From: Pseudodonghicola flavimaris
GTDB lineage: Bacteria > Pseudomonadota > Alphaproteobacteria > Rhodobacterales > Rhodobacteraceae
Length of the DNA: 64,000 nucleotides
Assembly (NCBI RefSeq): GCF_030164425.1
Contig: NZ_JASNJD010000020.1
Location: 1-64,000, forward strand
Direction of reading: 5' to 3'
The notes beneath the pieces are model-generated. The model had not been told where the DNA came from. It ran no database searches and was given only the letters and a program-made list of their open reading frames with translations. The translations under genes were made by a program, and so were the position numbers. Below, piece by piece: positions 19,855-30,742 of the stretch; position 1 is the first letter of the stretch; every line of letters starts with the position of its first letter.

Positions 19855-20349
19855 ATGGTCTCCGTCAAATCCCTGCCCCGCCTCGTGGTCTCGGGGCTCG
19901 CCGTTCTCGGTGTTCTGGCCTATGCCGCCGCGGCGCTGGTCACCTTCGTCGATGTGGTCGGCCGCAATCTCGGCATGCCGATCGAAGGCGTGGTCGATCT
20001 GGTCCAGCTGTTCGTCGTCGCCGGCGCCTGGCTGGTCATTCCCTTTGCATTCCAGTCCGCCGCCCATGTCGGCGTCGACTTCGTCCTGAACATGCTGCCG
20101 GCGGCCTTGAAACTGCCGCTCAGGGTGCTGGCCGCGCTGGTGGCGCTGGCGGTGATCGGGCTGATGCTGTGGTACGGGTTCGAGACCTTCAAGATGCGCA
20201 CCATGTTCGGCGACCGGTCGCAGCAGCTGGGCATCCCGGTGGCCTGGTACTGGTATCCTCTGCTGGTCGGCCTCGCCGCCTCGCTGATCGGGATCCTGGT
20301 GCATCTGGCCGAGGCGGTGCGCAAAGACAGAAAGGAGGCCCGCGCATGA
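19855..20349 (+). CDS. dctQ: TRAP transporter small permease, DctQ family
   Basis: A 164-residue protein with four membrane segments (about 12-32, 50-70, 88-112, 130-155) and the family block FVDVVGRNLG near the end of the first. It is the small membrane component that bridges the binding protein and DctM. The ATG at 19855 follows GAGGAGAGGAG. Its stop overlaps the dctM start by ATGA (20346-20349). Sequence and order are normal. Confidence 0.92.
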   Translation: MVSVKSLPRLVVSGLAVLGVLAYAAAALVTFVDVVGRNLGMPIEGVVDLVQLFVVAGAWLVIPFAFQSAAHVGVDFVLNMLPAALKLPLRVLAALVALAVIGLMLWYGFETFKMRTMFGDRSQQLGIPVAWYWYPLLVGLAASLIGILVHLAEAVRKDRKEARA

Positions 20350-21647
20350 GCGAGGCGTATCTGGGTCTGGGCGGCTTCATCGCCGCGCTGGTGCTGATCG
20401 CACTGGGGCTGCCGGTGGCGGTGGCCATGGGCGCGATCGGCGTGGTCGGCTACTGGTATCTGAACGGCTGGATGGGGGCCGCCTATGTGCTGGGCTCCAC
20501 CCCCTTCGAATCGATCTTCCCCTATTCCTTCAGCGTGATCCCGCTGTTCGTGATGATGGGCGTCTTCGCCTCTCATGCCGGGCTGTCGCGGTCGCTGTTC
20601 GACGTGATCAACAGCTTCATCGGCCATCGCCGCGGCGGCCTGGCAGTGACCACGGTGGGCGCCAGCGCCTTCTTCGGGGCCATCTGCGGCAGTTCGCTGG
20701 CCACCGTCGCCACCATCGGCCGGGTCGCCCTGCCGGAGATGAAGCGCCACGGCTACGACGAATCCCTCTCCACCGCCACGGTGGCGGCCGGCGGCACACT
20801 CGGCGTGCTGATCCCGCCCTCGGTGCTGCTGGTGGTCTACGGCCTGCTGACCCAAAGCTCGATCGGCCAGCTGTTCATCGGGGCGCTGATCCCGGGTCTG
20901 CTGGGGGCGGCGCTCTATGCGGCGGCGATCATGATCAAGGTGCAGATGAAGCCGGAGCTGGCGCCCCGCGCCGAACGCATGGGCTGGAGCGCCCGGCTGA
21001 CCTTCATGGGCCAGATCTGGCCGGTGGTGGCGCTGTTCGCGCTGGTGATCGGCGGCATCTATCTCGGCTGGTTCTCTCCCACCGAGGCGGCGGCCATCGG
21101 CGCGGTCGGCGCCTTCTTCCTGGCGCAGATCTCCGGCGGGCTGACCTTCGCGGCGCTGCGGGCCTCGGTCTTCGAGACCGCCGGTCTGACCGGCATGATC
21201 TTCTTCATCCTGATCGGCGCGGCGCTGTTCAACTCCTTCCTGGAGGAAACCGGTCTGCCGCAACTGCTGATCGGGCTGATCCAGAACTCCGGCCTGAGCC
21301 CGCTGCTGGTGATGGTCCTGATCCTCGTCTTTTACGTGGTGCTGGGCTGCTTCATGGATTCGATGTCGATGATCCTGCTCACCGTGCCGCTGCTGGCGCC
21401 GGTGGCGACCGAGCTGGACTACAACCTGATCTGGTTCGGCATCGTGGTGGTCACCGTGGCGGAGATCGGCCTGATCACGCCGCCGATCGGCATGAACCTC
21501 TTCATCGTGCAGGCCGCCGCCGGCGACGTGAAGCTGGCCACCGTGGTCAAGGGCATCCTGCCCTTCATCCTGGCCGATTTCACTCGCCTGGCGCTGCTGG
21601 TGGCCTTCCCGCTGCTGGTACTGTGGTTGCCACAGGCGATGTTCTGA
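20346..21647 (+). CDS. dctM: TRAP transporter large permease, DctM family
   Basis: A 433-residue polytopic membrane protein, about 11-12 hydrophobic segments, with the DctM blocks AICGSSLATVATIG, GTLGVLIPPS, FSPTEAAAIG, LGCFMDSMSM and GLITPPIGMNLFI. It forms the translocation path of the TRAP carrier. Translation is coupled to dctQ by a four-base overlap. It is the last gene of the P450-TRAP run, with terminator hairpins at 21701-21727 and 21790-21818 downstream. Confidence 0.95.
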   Translation: MSEAYLGLGGFIAALVLIALGLPVAVAMGAIGVVGYWYLNGWMGAAYVLGSTPFESIFPYSFSVIPLFVMMGVFASHAGLSRSLFDVINSFIGHRRGGLAVTTVGASAFFGAICGSSLATVATIGRVALPEMKRHGYDESLSTATVAAGGTLGVLIPPSVLLVVYGLLTQSSIGQLFIGALIPGLLGAALYAAAIMIKVQMKPELAPRAERMGWSARLTFMGQIWPVVALFALVIGGIYLGWFSPTEAAAIGAVGAFFLAQISGGLTFAALRASVFETAGLTGMIFFILIGAALFNSFLEETGLPQLLIGLIQNSGLSPLLVMVLILVFYVVLGCFMDSMSMILLTVPLLAPVATELDYNLIWFGIVVVTVAEIGLITPPIGMNLFIVQAAAGDVKLATVVKGILPFILADFTRLALLVAFPLLVLWLPQAMF

Positions 21648-21700
21648 CGCCGGCGCGATGACAGTCGGGACCGGCCCCGGTCCCTCCCCCTCTCTCTGCT

Positions 21701-21727
21701 CAGCCCCGTGCCCCTGGCGCGGGGCTG
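21701..21727 (+). terminator. hairpin downstream of dctM
   Basis: Perfect eight-base arms CAGCCCCG (21701-21708) and CGGGGCTG (21720-21727) with an eleven-base loop. No long T-run follows. Confidence 0.45.
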
Positions 21728-21746
21728 ATGCGTTTCAGGCACTGCA

Positions 21747-21788
21747 CCCATAAGACAGGCCCCATAAGACCGGCCCCAGAAGACAGGA
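21747..21788. repeat. three tandem copies of a 14-base unit
   Basis: Units at 21747-21760, 21761-21774 and 21775-21788 follow CCCAKAAGACMGGM (copy 1 CCCATAAGACAGGC). Copies 1 and 2 differ at one base and copy 3 has three changes. The array is noncoding and probably a slippage product. Confidence 0.75.
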
Positions 21789-21789
21789 C

Positions 21790-21818
21790 GGCGCCCCGGG
21801 GACTGCCCCCGGGACGCC
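21790..21818 (+). terminator. main terminator candidate of the TRAP genes
   Basis: A GC-rich stem of about twelve pairs with one mismatch (21790-21801 with 21807-21818), followed by CCGTTTCGTT. It has the form of an intrinsic terminator with a poor T-tract. Confidence 0.5.
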
Positions 21819-21931
21819 GCCCGTTTCGTTCCGGTTATGGAAAGCGCAAATCGCCGCAGGTCATGGCCGGCGCCACACATCGCCCGGACCGGCGCACGCC
21901 AGAGCCACGCCTACCGCCGATGCCAGAGGTC

Positions 21932-21952
21932 CGCGCCCCCTAGAGGGGCGCG
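21932..21952 (-). terminator. terminator candidate of the CoA-transferase gene
   Basis: Perfect eight-base arms CGCGCCCC and GGGGCGCG with a five-base loop, starting eight bases beyond the CoA-transferase stop in its direction of transcription. No T-tract is evident. Confidence 0.5.
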
Positions 21953-21959
21953 GCGCGGG

Positions 21960-23447
21960 TCATTTCATGCTGCCGGTTTCGGCCAGCCGCACATGCCAGG
22001 ACAACGCCTCTTCCATCACATGCGGGGTGTGACCGCCACGGGCGACGGCGCGCTTGTAGTAGTCCATCAGCTGATCGCGATAGAGCGGATCGGCGCAGTT
22101 CTGAATGATCAGCGGCGCCCGCTCCCGCGGTGCCAGCCCACGCAGATCGGCAAGGCCGAACTCGGTCGCCAGGATATCAACGTCATGCTCGTTGTGATCG
22201 ACATGGCTGACCATCGGCACCACCGAGGAAATCAGCCCGTCCTTGGCCGTCGCCTTGGTGACGAAGATCGACAGATACCCGTTGCGCGCGAAATCGCCCG
22301 AGCCGCCGATACCGTTCATCATCTTGGTGCCGCCCACGTGCGTCGAGTTCACATTGCCGTAGATGTCGAATTCCAGCGCCGTGTTGATGCCGATGATGCC
22401 CAGCCGCCGCACCACCTCGGGGTGGTTGGAGATTTCCTGCGGCCGCAGGATCAGCCGCGACTTGTACTTGTTCAGCTGCGGGAAAACTTCCTTGTACTTC
22501 TCTTCCGACAGGGTGATCGAAGAACCGGAGGCGAAATCCAGCTTGCCCGCGTCGAACAGGTCAAAGGTCGAATCCTGCAGCACCTCGGAATACATCTTGA
22601 GGTCGTGGAACGGGGTGTCGATCAGCCCGTGCAGCACCGCGTTGGCAATGGTGCCGATGCCGGCCTGCAGCGGTTGCAGCGAATTGCTCAACCGCCCGCG
22701 CTTCACCTCATTCTGAAGGAACTCAGACAGATGGCCGGCAATCGCGCGGGTGCCGTCGTCCGGTGGCAGGATGGTCGAGGAGCTGTCGAGCTTCTCGGTG
22801 ATGACGATGGCGGCGATCTTGTCCGGATCGACCGGGATGAACGGAACCCCCACCCGGCTCTCCGGCGAGACCACCGGGATCGGCATCCGCACCGGGCGGT
22901 GGGTCGGAATGAAGATGTCGTGCAGCCCTTCCAGCTGCGCCGATTGCGACAGGTTGATCTCGACGATCACCTTGTCGGCGAGGATGGCGAAGCTGGCGGA
23001 GTTGCCGACCGAGGTGGTCGGCACGATGCCGCCCTGCTCGGTGATTGCCACCGCCTCGACCACGGCGACATCGACCGGGCCCAGCTGGCGGGTGCGCAGC
23101 ATCTCGACGGTTTCCGACAGGTGCTGATCGACGAACATCACCTCACCGGCATTGATTGCCTTGCGCAGCGCCGGATCGGCCTGAAACGGCATCCGCCGCG
23201 ACAGCACATGTGCCTCGGCCAGGGTCTTGTCCAGATCGTTGCCCAGCGAGGCGCCGGTGACCAGCGTGATCTGCAGCGGTTCCGTCTTCGCACGCGCCGC
23301 CAGAGCCATCGGGACGGCCTTGGCCTCACCGGCGCGGGTGAAGCCGCTCATGCCGACCATCATCCCGTCCTTGATGTGCAGGGCGGCCTCTTCGGCGCTG
23401 ACGATACGATCCAGAAGCGCGGGGTTCCGCACGCGGTCATCATACAT
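21960..23447 (-). CDS. acetyl-CoA hydrolase/transferase family, succinyl-CoA:acetate CoA-transferase-like
   Basis: A 495-residue class I CoA-transferase of the AarC/SCACT/Cat1 group. The GMSGFTRAGEAK segment near the N-terminus and MYSEVLQD with the presumed catalytic Glu288 are family blocks, as is VGGTKMMNGIGGSGDFARNG. It would move CoA between succinate, acetate or propionate and so activate or release short acids. I chose ATG 23447 (AAGGA seven bases upstream). A TTG two codons earlier is possible. The family cannot be split by eye into hydrolase and transferase, but full length and the strong motifs favour transferase. Confidence 0.92.
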   Translation of the reverse strand: MYDDRVRNPALLDRIVSAEEAALHIKDGMMVGMSGFTRAGEAKAVPMALAARAKTEPLQITLVTGASLGNDLDKTLAEAHVLSRRMPFQADPALRKAINAGEVMFVDQHLSETVEMLRTRQLGPVDVAVVEAVAITEQGGIVPTTSVGNSASFAILADKVIVEINLSQSAQLEGLHDIFIPTHRPVRMPIPVVSPESRVGVPFIPVDPDKIAAIVITEKLDSSSTILPPDDGTRAIAGHLSEFLQNEVKRGRLSNSLQPLQAGIGTIANAVLHGLIDTPFHDLKMYSEVLQDSTFDLFDAGKLDFASGSSITLSEEKYKEVFPQLNKYKSRLILRPQEISNHPEVVRRLGIIGINTALEFDIYGNVNSTHVGGTKMMNGIGGSGDFARNGYLSIFVTKATAKDGLISSVVPMVSHVDHNEHDVDILATEFGLADLRGLAPRERAPLIIQNCADPLYRDQLMDYYKRAVARGGHTPHVMEEALSWHVRLAETGSMK

Positions 23448-23611
23448 GGACAAATCCTTCGCGTTGGGGTCTCGGGCCTGGCCGCCGGGGCCACCCCGAA
23501 TGTCTTTGCCTGCGAACAGCCCCGGCGGAAACCGGGCGCCTGTCCGGGTTCAGTTCCCACATCTGACCGCCCCTGTCGAGGCCGCAGCCCGGCGCCGAAA
23601 TGCCATGGCCG

Positions 23612-23639
23612 CTAATAAAATTTCGTTAGACCGCCGCAA
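23612..23639 (-). promoter_or_regulatory. promoter candidate of the CoA-transferase gene
   Basis: On the minus strand TTGCGG (23639-23634) and TATTAG (23617-23612) are 16 bases apart. This is the most AT-rich part of the gap. The leader to the start codon would be about 160 bases. Confidence 0.4.
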
Positions 23640-23662
23640 GAATGCTGGTTTCCGCAAGTTTG

Positions 23663-23673
23663 CTGCAACGCAG
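23663..23673. promoter_or_regulatory. CTGC-AAC-GCAG site, PhaR-like
   Basis: CTGCAACGCAG fits the CTGC-N3-GCAG motif described for PhaR, the polyhydroxybutyrate regulator of Rhodobacter/Paracoccus. It lies about 25 bases upstream of the presumed -35. The short motif could arise by chance in GC-rich DNA. Confidence 0.3.
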
Positions 23674-24080
23674 CGGAGCTTTATTCTGACAGCCGCTTCG
23701 CCGGCCATCTTTCCTACTCTCCCCCCGGCACATCCAGCCCGGCGTCGACATGGCCCTGCGCCCGGAACCATCCGAATGCCGTCCACTCCGACCGGCAGCG
23801 GCATGTGTCGACGGCGCGGGAAAGGCGTGAAAACCCCCGTCTGACAGGGCTTTGCGCCCGAAAGTCGAGGCCTTGGCCGGAAGCGCCGGAGTAACGGGGC
23901 CGGGGAACCGATCGCGCAGCCCCCGGCTCGGCCCCGCCCCTGCCCCGCGCCCGGGTGAATGCATCTCAGTCGGCGGCCACCGGTCCCGCGTGGCTTCCCG
24001 CAGCGATGACTGCACCGGGTATAGCTGTCGCGATCCCTGCGCCCTCCCCCCTTCAGGCTTTCGCTGGCAGAGTAGCAGCA

Positions 24081-24095
24081 TTGCGCTCAGCGCAA
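24081..24095. promoter_or_regulatory. perfect palindrome TTGCGC-TCA-GCGCAA
   Basis: Six-base arms with a three-base centre, about 640 bases upstream of the CoA-transferase start. It may be an operator or a small hairpin of an unannotated transcript. No gene starts nearby. Confidence 0.35.
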
Positions 24096-24183
24096 CGATG
24101 GAAGGGAGCTATGCGTTATGCGCAGCGCTGTGGCAGCCCCGATCTCACATTCAAAACCTCGAATCGCGTGGCGTCAGTTTGTC

Positions 24184-24219
24184 GGGCCGGCGCCGCAGGG
24201 CGCCCCTCCTCGCCGGCCC
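24184..24219 (-). terminator. terminator candidate of the aldehyde dehydrogenase gene
   Basis: Nine-base arms GGGCCGGCG and CGCCGGCCC enclose an 18-base loop that can itself pair (GGGCGCCC). It starts ten bases beyond the stop at 24229 in the direction of transcription. Confidence 0.45.
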
Positions 24220-24228
24220 ATGCTCCGG

Positions 24229-25752
24229 TCAATCGATATCGAAGACCACGCCCTGCGCCAACGGCAGGTCCTTGGAATAGTTGATGGTGTTGGTGGCGCG
24301 ACGCATATAGGCGCGCCAGGCGTCGGAGCCGGATTCACGACCGCCGCCGGTTTCCTTCTCGCCGCCGAAGGCGCCGCCGATCTCGGCCCCCGAGGTGCCG
24401 ATATTGACGTTGGCGATCCCACAGTCGGAACCGCGCGCCGACAGGAAGGTCTCCATCTCGCGCAGGTCGGTGGTGAAGATCGACGAGCTGAGCCCACCGC
24501 CGACCGCGTTATGTTGCTCCAGCACCTCATCGAAGTCACTGTATTTCATGACATAAAGGATCGGCGCGAAGGTTTCGCGCAGCACCGGGCCGGCCTGTTC
24601 CGGCATCTCGACCAGCGCCGGATGCACGTAATAGGCGGAGTTGGATACCTCAGGGGCGCGCTCGCCCCCGTGCACCGTGCCCCCCAACGCCCGGGCTTCC
24701 TCCAGAGCGACCAGCATGCCGTCATAGGCGGCCTTGTCGATCAGCGGACCGACCAGCGCCGCGGTCTCCAGCGGGTTGCCGACGGTGACGCTGGCATAGG
24801 CCTTCTTCAGCGCCGGCACCAACTGGTCGTAGACGGCTTCATGCACGAAGAGCCGGCGCATGGTGGTGCAGCGCTGACCAGCGGTGCCCATGGCGCCGAA
24901 GGCTACAGCGCGCAGCGTCATGTCCAGATCGGCCGAGGGGCAGACGATACCGGCGTTGTTGCCGCCAAGCTCCAGGATGCAGCGGCCGAAGCGTGCGGCG
25001 ACCTTCGGCCCGACGATCCGCCCCATGCGGGTGGAGCCGGTGGCCGAGATCAGCGCCACCTTGGGGCTGTCGACCAGCGCCTCGCCCAGCTCGGGGCCGC
25101 CGACCAGAACCTGGCTCAGCCCCTCGGGCGCGTCATCGCCGAAGCGGGCCAGCGCGCGATCCAGCACCGCCTGCACCGCCAGCGCGGTCAGCGGTGTCTT
25201 CTCCGACGGTTTCCACACCACCGGATCGCCGCAGACCAGCGCCAGCGCGGCGTTCCAGCACCAGGGCGCGCAGGGGAAGTTGAAGGCGGTGATGATGCCG
25301 ACGACCCCCAGCGGATGCCAGGTTTCCATCATCCGGTGGCCGGGGCGTTCGGTGGCGATGGTCAAGCCATAGAGCTGGCGCGACAGGCCCACGGCGAAAT
25401 CGCAAATGTCGATCATCTCCTGCACTTCGCCCTGCCCTTCGGAGGGCGACTTGCCGGCCTCGATCGACACCATGCGGCCCAGGTCTTCCTTCGACTGGCG
25501 CAGTTCCTCGGCGAACAGGCGCACCAGCTCCCCCCGGCGCGGCGCCGGGATCATCCGCCATTTGCGGAAGGCCGCGTCGGCCTTGGCGATCATCGCCTCC
25601 GCCTCGGCTGCGCTGTGGGGAACGAGGGTGGCGACCACCTCGGCGGTCACGGGAGAGGTCACCGCCAGCCCGTCGGCGGCGTCGAGCGGGGCGGTCACGC
25701 CACAGGCGGCCATGGTTTCGGCGGTCACCACCGCGAGGGATTTGCTAGACAT
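24229..25752 (-). CDS. amaB: aldehyde dehydrogenase family 7 (2-aminoadipate semialdehyde dehydrogenase)
   Basis: A 507-residue aldehyde dehydrogenase of the ALDH7/antiquitin type. The catalytic cysteine is Cys295 (GQRCTT) and the general base Glu261 (LELGGNN). The C-terminal block GTSGAEIGGAFGGEKETGGG is characteristic of ALDH7. The family oxidises L-2-aminoadipate 6-semialdehyde to 2-aminoadipate in lysine breakdown. The upstream HglS-like gene acts two steps later in the same pathway, which strengthens the call. The symbol amaB is by analogy with Pseudomonas. Confidence 0.92.
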   Translation of the reverse strand: MSSKSLAVVTAETMAACGVTAPLDAADGLAVTSPVTAEVVATLVPHSAAEAEAMIAKADAAFRKWRMIPAPRRGELVRLFAEELRQSKEDLGRMVSIEAGKSPSEGQGEVQEMIDICDFAVGLSRQLYGLTIATERPGHRMMETWHPLGVVGIITAFNFPCAPWCWNAALALVCGDPVVWKPSEKTPLTALAVQAVLDRALARFGDDAPEGLSQVLVGGPELGEALVDSPKVALISATGSTRMGRIVGPKVAARFGRCILELGGNNAGIVCPSADLDMTLRAVAFGAMGTAGQRCTTMRRLFVHEAVYDQLVPALKKAYASVTVGNPLETAALVGPLIDKAAYDGMLVALEEARALGGTVHGGERAPEVSNSAYYVHPALVEMPEQAGPVLRETFAPILYVMKYSDFDEVLEQHNAVGGGLSSSIFTTDLREMETFLSARGSDCGIANVNIGTSGAEIGGAFGGEKETGGGRESGSDAWRAYMRRATNTINYSKDLPLAQGVVFDID

Positions 25753-25820
25753 CTCGATATCCTTTCAGGGTCGGGCCGGCGCGATCGGCGGGGAGAACCG
25801 CCGGCGCCGGCAGGTCGGGA

Positions 25821-27197
25821 TCAGGCGGCGAGCGCGGCCCGCGCACGTGCCAGCGAGGCCGCCTCGGCCTCGGCATAGCGCTGGTGCAGGTCGATCACCC
25901 GGGCCCCGAGCGCAGCTTCGAACAGCGCCCGGTTGGGATTGGCGGCAAAGGCCTGCGCAGCCTCGTCGCCCAGGTTGGACTGGAAGATCCCCGCCGCGCT
26001 GACCGGCAGGAAATCCTCGTAGACGATCGGATCGGCCCGCAGCAGCCCGGCGGCCACCAGCGCCTCCGCATCGCGGCCGAGATCTGCGGCACTGGCCGGC
26101 TTGCCGGTCGGGCTATAGCGGAAATAGCCTAGCCCCTCCCGGCGCAGCGTCTCGGCATCGTCGGGGAAGGCGGCAAAGACCGTCCCGAGCGTCTCCATAT
26201 AGGCGGCGGCGTTGGAGCCGTCCGCCTTCGGGGTGATCGTGGCGCGGGTTTCGGCCAGCAGCCGGTCATAGAGCGCCTGCCCCTTCGGCGTCAGCGCCAG
26301 ACCGCGTTGTTCGATCTCGCCGAAGCGGGCGGTGTGGCGGCCCGGCGCGTTGCTGCCGTCGGCAAGGAAATCCACCGGCTCCTCCAGCGCCTTGAAGGAC
26401 GTCTGCCGCAGCAGGATCGGCACCTTTCGCGCCGGCGGCCCTTCGATCACCGCCTTGGGGGCGATCCCCGCCTCCGGCATCCGCCGCTGCACCGTGTCGA
26501 TATCCAGCGTGCGTGGCGTCAGGTGGTTGATATGCGGCCCCTTGAAGGCCACCACATCGGCGACAAGCCGATGCGCCTCATGCAGCCGGCGGTACATGGT
26601 CTGGCTGACATTAGCCTCGGCATGCCAGCGGAAGGTTTCCAGCGCCTCGGCGACGAAGCTCTCAGCCTGCGCCGCGTCCAGTCCGCCCTGCGCCTCGAAG
26701 GTGTCGATCAGCGCCAGGCAGCCCGGGGTGAAGATCGATCGCGTCTCCAGCACCTCCGCCGCCTCTTGCCGCAGCGCCGCGTCCTCGATCAGGTCGAGCC
26801 GTAGCAGAGAGGTGAAGACACGGAAGGGATTGGCGCTGAGCGCGGCATCCTCCAGCGGCCGGAAGGCGGTGGAATGCACCGGCACCCCGGCGACGCTGAG
26901 ATCGTAATAGCCCACCGGATACATGCCCATCACCGCAAACAGCCGCCGCATCGTCGCCAGTTCGGCGGCGGTACCGAGGCGGATGGCGCCATGGCGTTCC
27001 TCACCGATACGGTCGAGCTCTCCCAGCGCCGCCAGCCGCGCGTGCTGTTCGGGATCGGCGGCCAGTACCTCGTCGTTCACCGCCTTCACCAGATCGAGCA
27101 GCGTGCCGTAGGCCGGCACCTCGGCGCGGTACATCGCCGACATCGCGCGCGAGAACAGCGTGCGGATCGCATCGGCGGGCAGATAGGTGTCGGACAT
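25821..27197 (-). CDS. hglS: 2-oxoadipate dioxygenase/decarboxylase, HglS/YdcJ (DUF1338) family
   Basis: A 458-residue DUF1338 protein. In Pseudomonas putida HglS the Fe(II) ligands are His70, His226 and Glu294 with Arg74 near the substrate. Here RHGAIRLG gives His69 and Arg73, GPHINHLTPR gives His222/His225 and FGEIEQRG gives Glu294, so the active site looks complete. The reaction converts 2-oxoadipate to 2-hydroxyglutarate with loss of CO2. With the aldehyde dehydrogenase 68 bases downstream it forms a lysine/aminoadipate catabolic pair. The aminotransferase between the two steps is not in the window. Confidence 0.92.
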   Translation of the reverse strand: MSDTYLPADAIRTLFSRAMSAMYRAEVPAYGTLLDLVKAVNDEVLAADPEQHARLAALGELDRIGEERHGAIRLGTAAELATMRRLFAVMGMYPVGYYDLSVAGVPVHSTAFRPLEDAALSANPFRVFTSLLRLDLIEDAALRQEAAEVLETRSIFTPGCLALIDTFEAQGGLDAAQAESFVAEALETFRWHAEANVSQTMYRRLHEAHRLVADVVAFKGPHINHLTPRTLDIDTVQRRMPEAGIAPKAVIEGPPARKVPILLRQTSFKALEEPVDFLADGSNAPGRHTARFGEIEQRGLALTPKGQALYDRLLAETRATITPKADGSNAAAYMETLGTVFAAFPDDAETLRREGLGYFRYSPTGKPASAADLGRDAEALVAAGLLRADPIVYEDFLPVSAAGIFQSNLGDEAAQAFAANPNRALFEAALGARVIDLHQRYAEAEAASLARARAALAA

Positions 27198-27373
27198 GGC
27201 GGGGGCCCTTGTGATGATGCAGCGGTTACCCCGATCCTAGCCAAAACCGGGCCGGGGGCCGAACGATGGATGCGACTGCCCCCATTCCGGTTGCGCATGG
27301 CGACTTGCGCCCGCCCGGGGATCGCGGCATCATCCCCGCCTGCGAGCCCAAGAACCGATCTGCGGGGACCAAG

Positions 27374-28276
27374 GTGATCCGACAGCGCCGCTTTCTGCCC
27401 GACATCCGCCTGCTGCAAACCTTCGAATGCGCCGCGCGACATGGGAATTTTACCCGTGCGGCCGAGGATCTGGCCCTGACCCAGAGCGCGGTCAGCCGAC
27501 AGATCCGCGAGCTTGAGGCGCAGATCGACAAACCGCTGTTCGAACGTCTGCCGGGTCGGGTGGTGATGACCCCGGCGGCGCGCGACCTGTTACCGGAAGT
27601 CCGCCGCCTGCTGCGGATGGCCGAGGTCACCATGCGCCATGCGCATGCCGGCGCCAGCGGCGACCGGGTCCTGTCGGTCAACGCCCTGCCCACCTTCGCC
27701 ACCCGCTGGCTGATGCCCCGGCTGCCCGACTATCTCGCCCGCGCGCCCGAAACCCGGTTCGATCTGACCACCTCCCGCGAGGTCTTCGATCTGGAGGAAC
27801 GGCAGTGCCACCTGGCGATCCATTACGGCCAGCCGGTCTGGCCCGGCGGCACCTGCACCTATCTGTGCAGCGAGATCGTGCTGCCTGTCGTCGGTGGCGC
27901 CCTGCGCGGGGATGCCGGCGACAACCTCGCCGCAGTGACCGCGCTGCCCAAGATCCACCTCTCCGAGCGCCCCACCCTCTGGACCGACTGGTTCGACCGC
28001 CAGGGGCTGGAGATGCCCGATGCCCGCGAGGGCCATTGGGTCGATCAGTTCTCCCTCGCCATCGAGGCGGTCCGCGCCGGGCTCGGCTGTGCCCTGCTGC
28101 CGGCCTATCTGATCGAACAGGATCTGGCCGCCGGCGACCTCTGCGTCGCCCTCGACCGGCCGCATTCCACCGACAACGCCTATTACATCGTGACCCCCGA
28201 ATCCGGCGCCGACCAGGCCGAAGCCTTCCGCGACTGGCTGATCTCGCAGGTCTCGTTCAGACCTCTCGCCGGCTGA
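27374..28276 (+). CDS. LysR-family regulator divergent from the lysine catabolic pair (GcvA-like)
   Basis: A LysR-type regulator of the GcvA group, with helix-turn-helix GNFTRAAEDLALTQSAVSRQ and effector domain starting near GDRVLSVNALPTFATRWLMPRL. I prefer the GTG at 27374 (GGGGA five bases upstream), giving 300 residues. The in-frame ATG at 27266 would add 36 residues of no family character and leave only 68 bases for the divergent promoter. It probably controls the hglS-amaB genes in response to a lysine breakdown intermediate. Confidence 0.88.
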   Translation: MIRQRRFLPDIRLLQTFECAARHGNFTRAAEDLALTQSAVSRQIRELEAQIDKPLFERLPGRVVMTPAARDLLPEVRRLLRMAEVTMRHAHAGASGDRVLSVNALPTFATRWLMPRLPDYLARAPETRFDLTTSREVFDLEERQCHLAIHYGQPVWPGGTCTYLCSEIVLPVVGGALRGDAGDNLAAVTALPKIHLSERPTLWTDWFDRQGLEMPDAREGHWVDQFSLAIEAVRAGLGCALLPAYLIEQDLAAGDLCVALDRPHSTDNAYYIVTPESGADQAEAFRDWLISQVSFRPLAG

Positions 28277-28402
28277 GCCCCGGAAAAGACACACAACCCA
28301 AACATGTTTTTACCACCGCTTCCCCCAGTTTGAGGACGTCCTTAACCCGAAGTTAGCGATTTCAGCGCCCAATCCCCCGAACTGAGACGAAGGGGAAATG
28401 GC

Positions 28403-30709
<2,307 letters not shown>

Positions 30710-30722
30710 GACCCGGACAGCG

Positions 30723-30738
30723 GGCGGCCCCGGCCGCC
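30723..30738. terminator. small hairpin between convergent genes
   Basis: GGCGGCC and GGCCGCC arms nearly meet, giving a tight GC stem in the 33-base gap between the kinase stop and the hydrolase stop. It could serve either direction. It has no T-tract. Confidence 0.35.
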
Positions 30739-30742
30739 GCCC

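Larger units (their letters stand above)
21648..21959. other. convergent gap with terminators and tandem repeats
   Basis: No gene seen in this 312-base gap between convergent dctM and the CoA-transferase. It holds three hairpins and a short tandem repeat, listed separately. Confidence 0.6.
23448..24228. other. 781-base intergenic region upstream of the CoA-transferase
   Basis: No convincing gene. The open frames here on both strands are arginine/proline/serine-rich without family features. The part near 23600-23700 is the likely promoter of the CoA-transferase. Palindromes at 23663-23673 and 24081-24095, and a terminator-like stem at 24184-24219, are listed separately. The region is unusually long for this compact segment, so an unannotated small RNA or small protein is possible. 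Confidence 0.5.

Noticed and set aside
23626-24081. A 151-codon minus-strand frame in the long gap
   Set aside because: Composition is Arg/Gly/Ser/Pro-rich, with no ribosome-binding site of note and no family pattern. It could not be supported as a gene.
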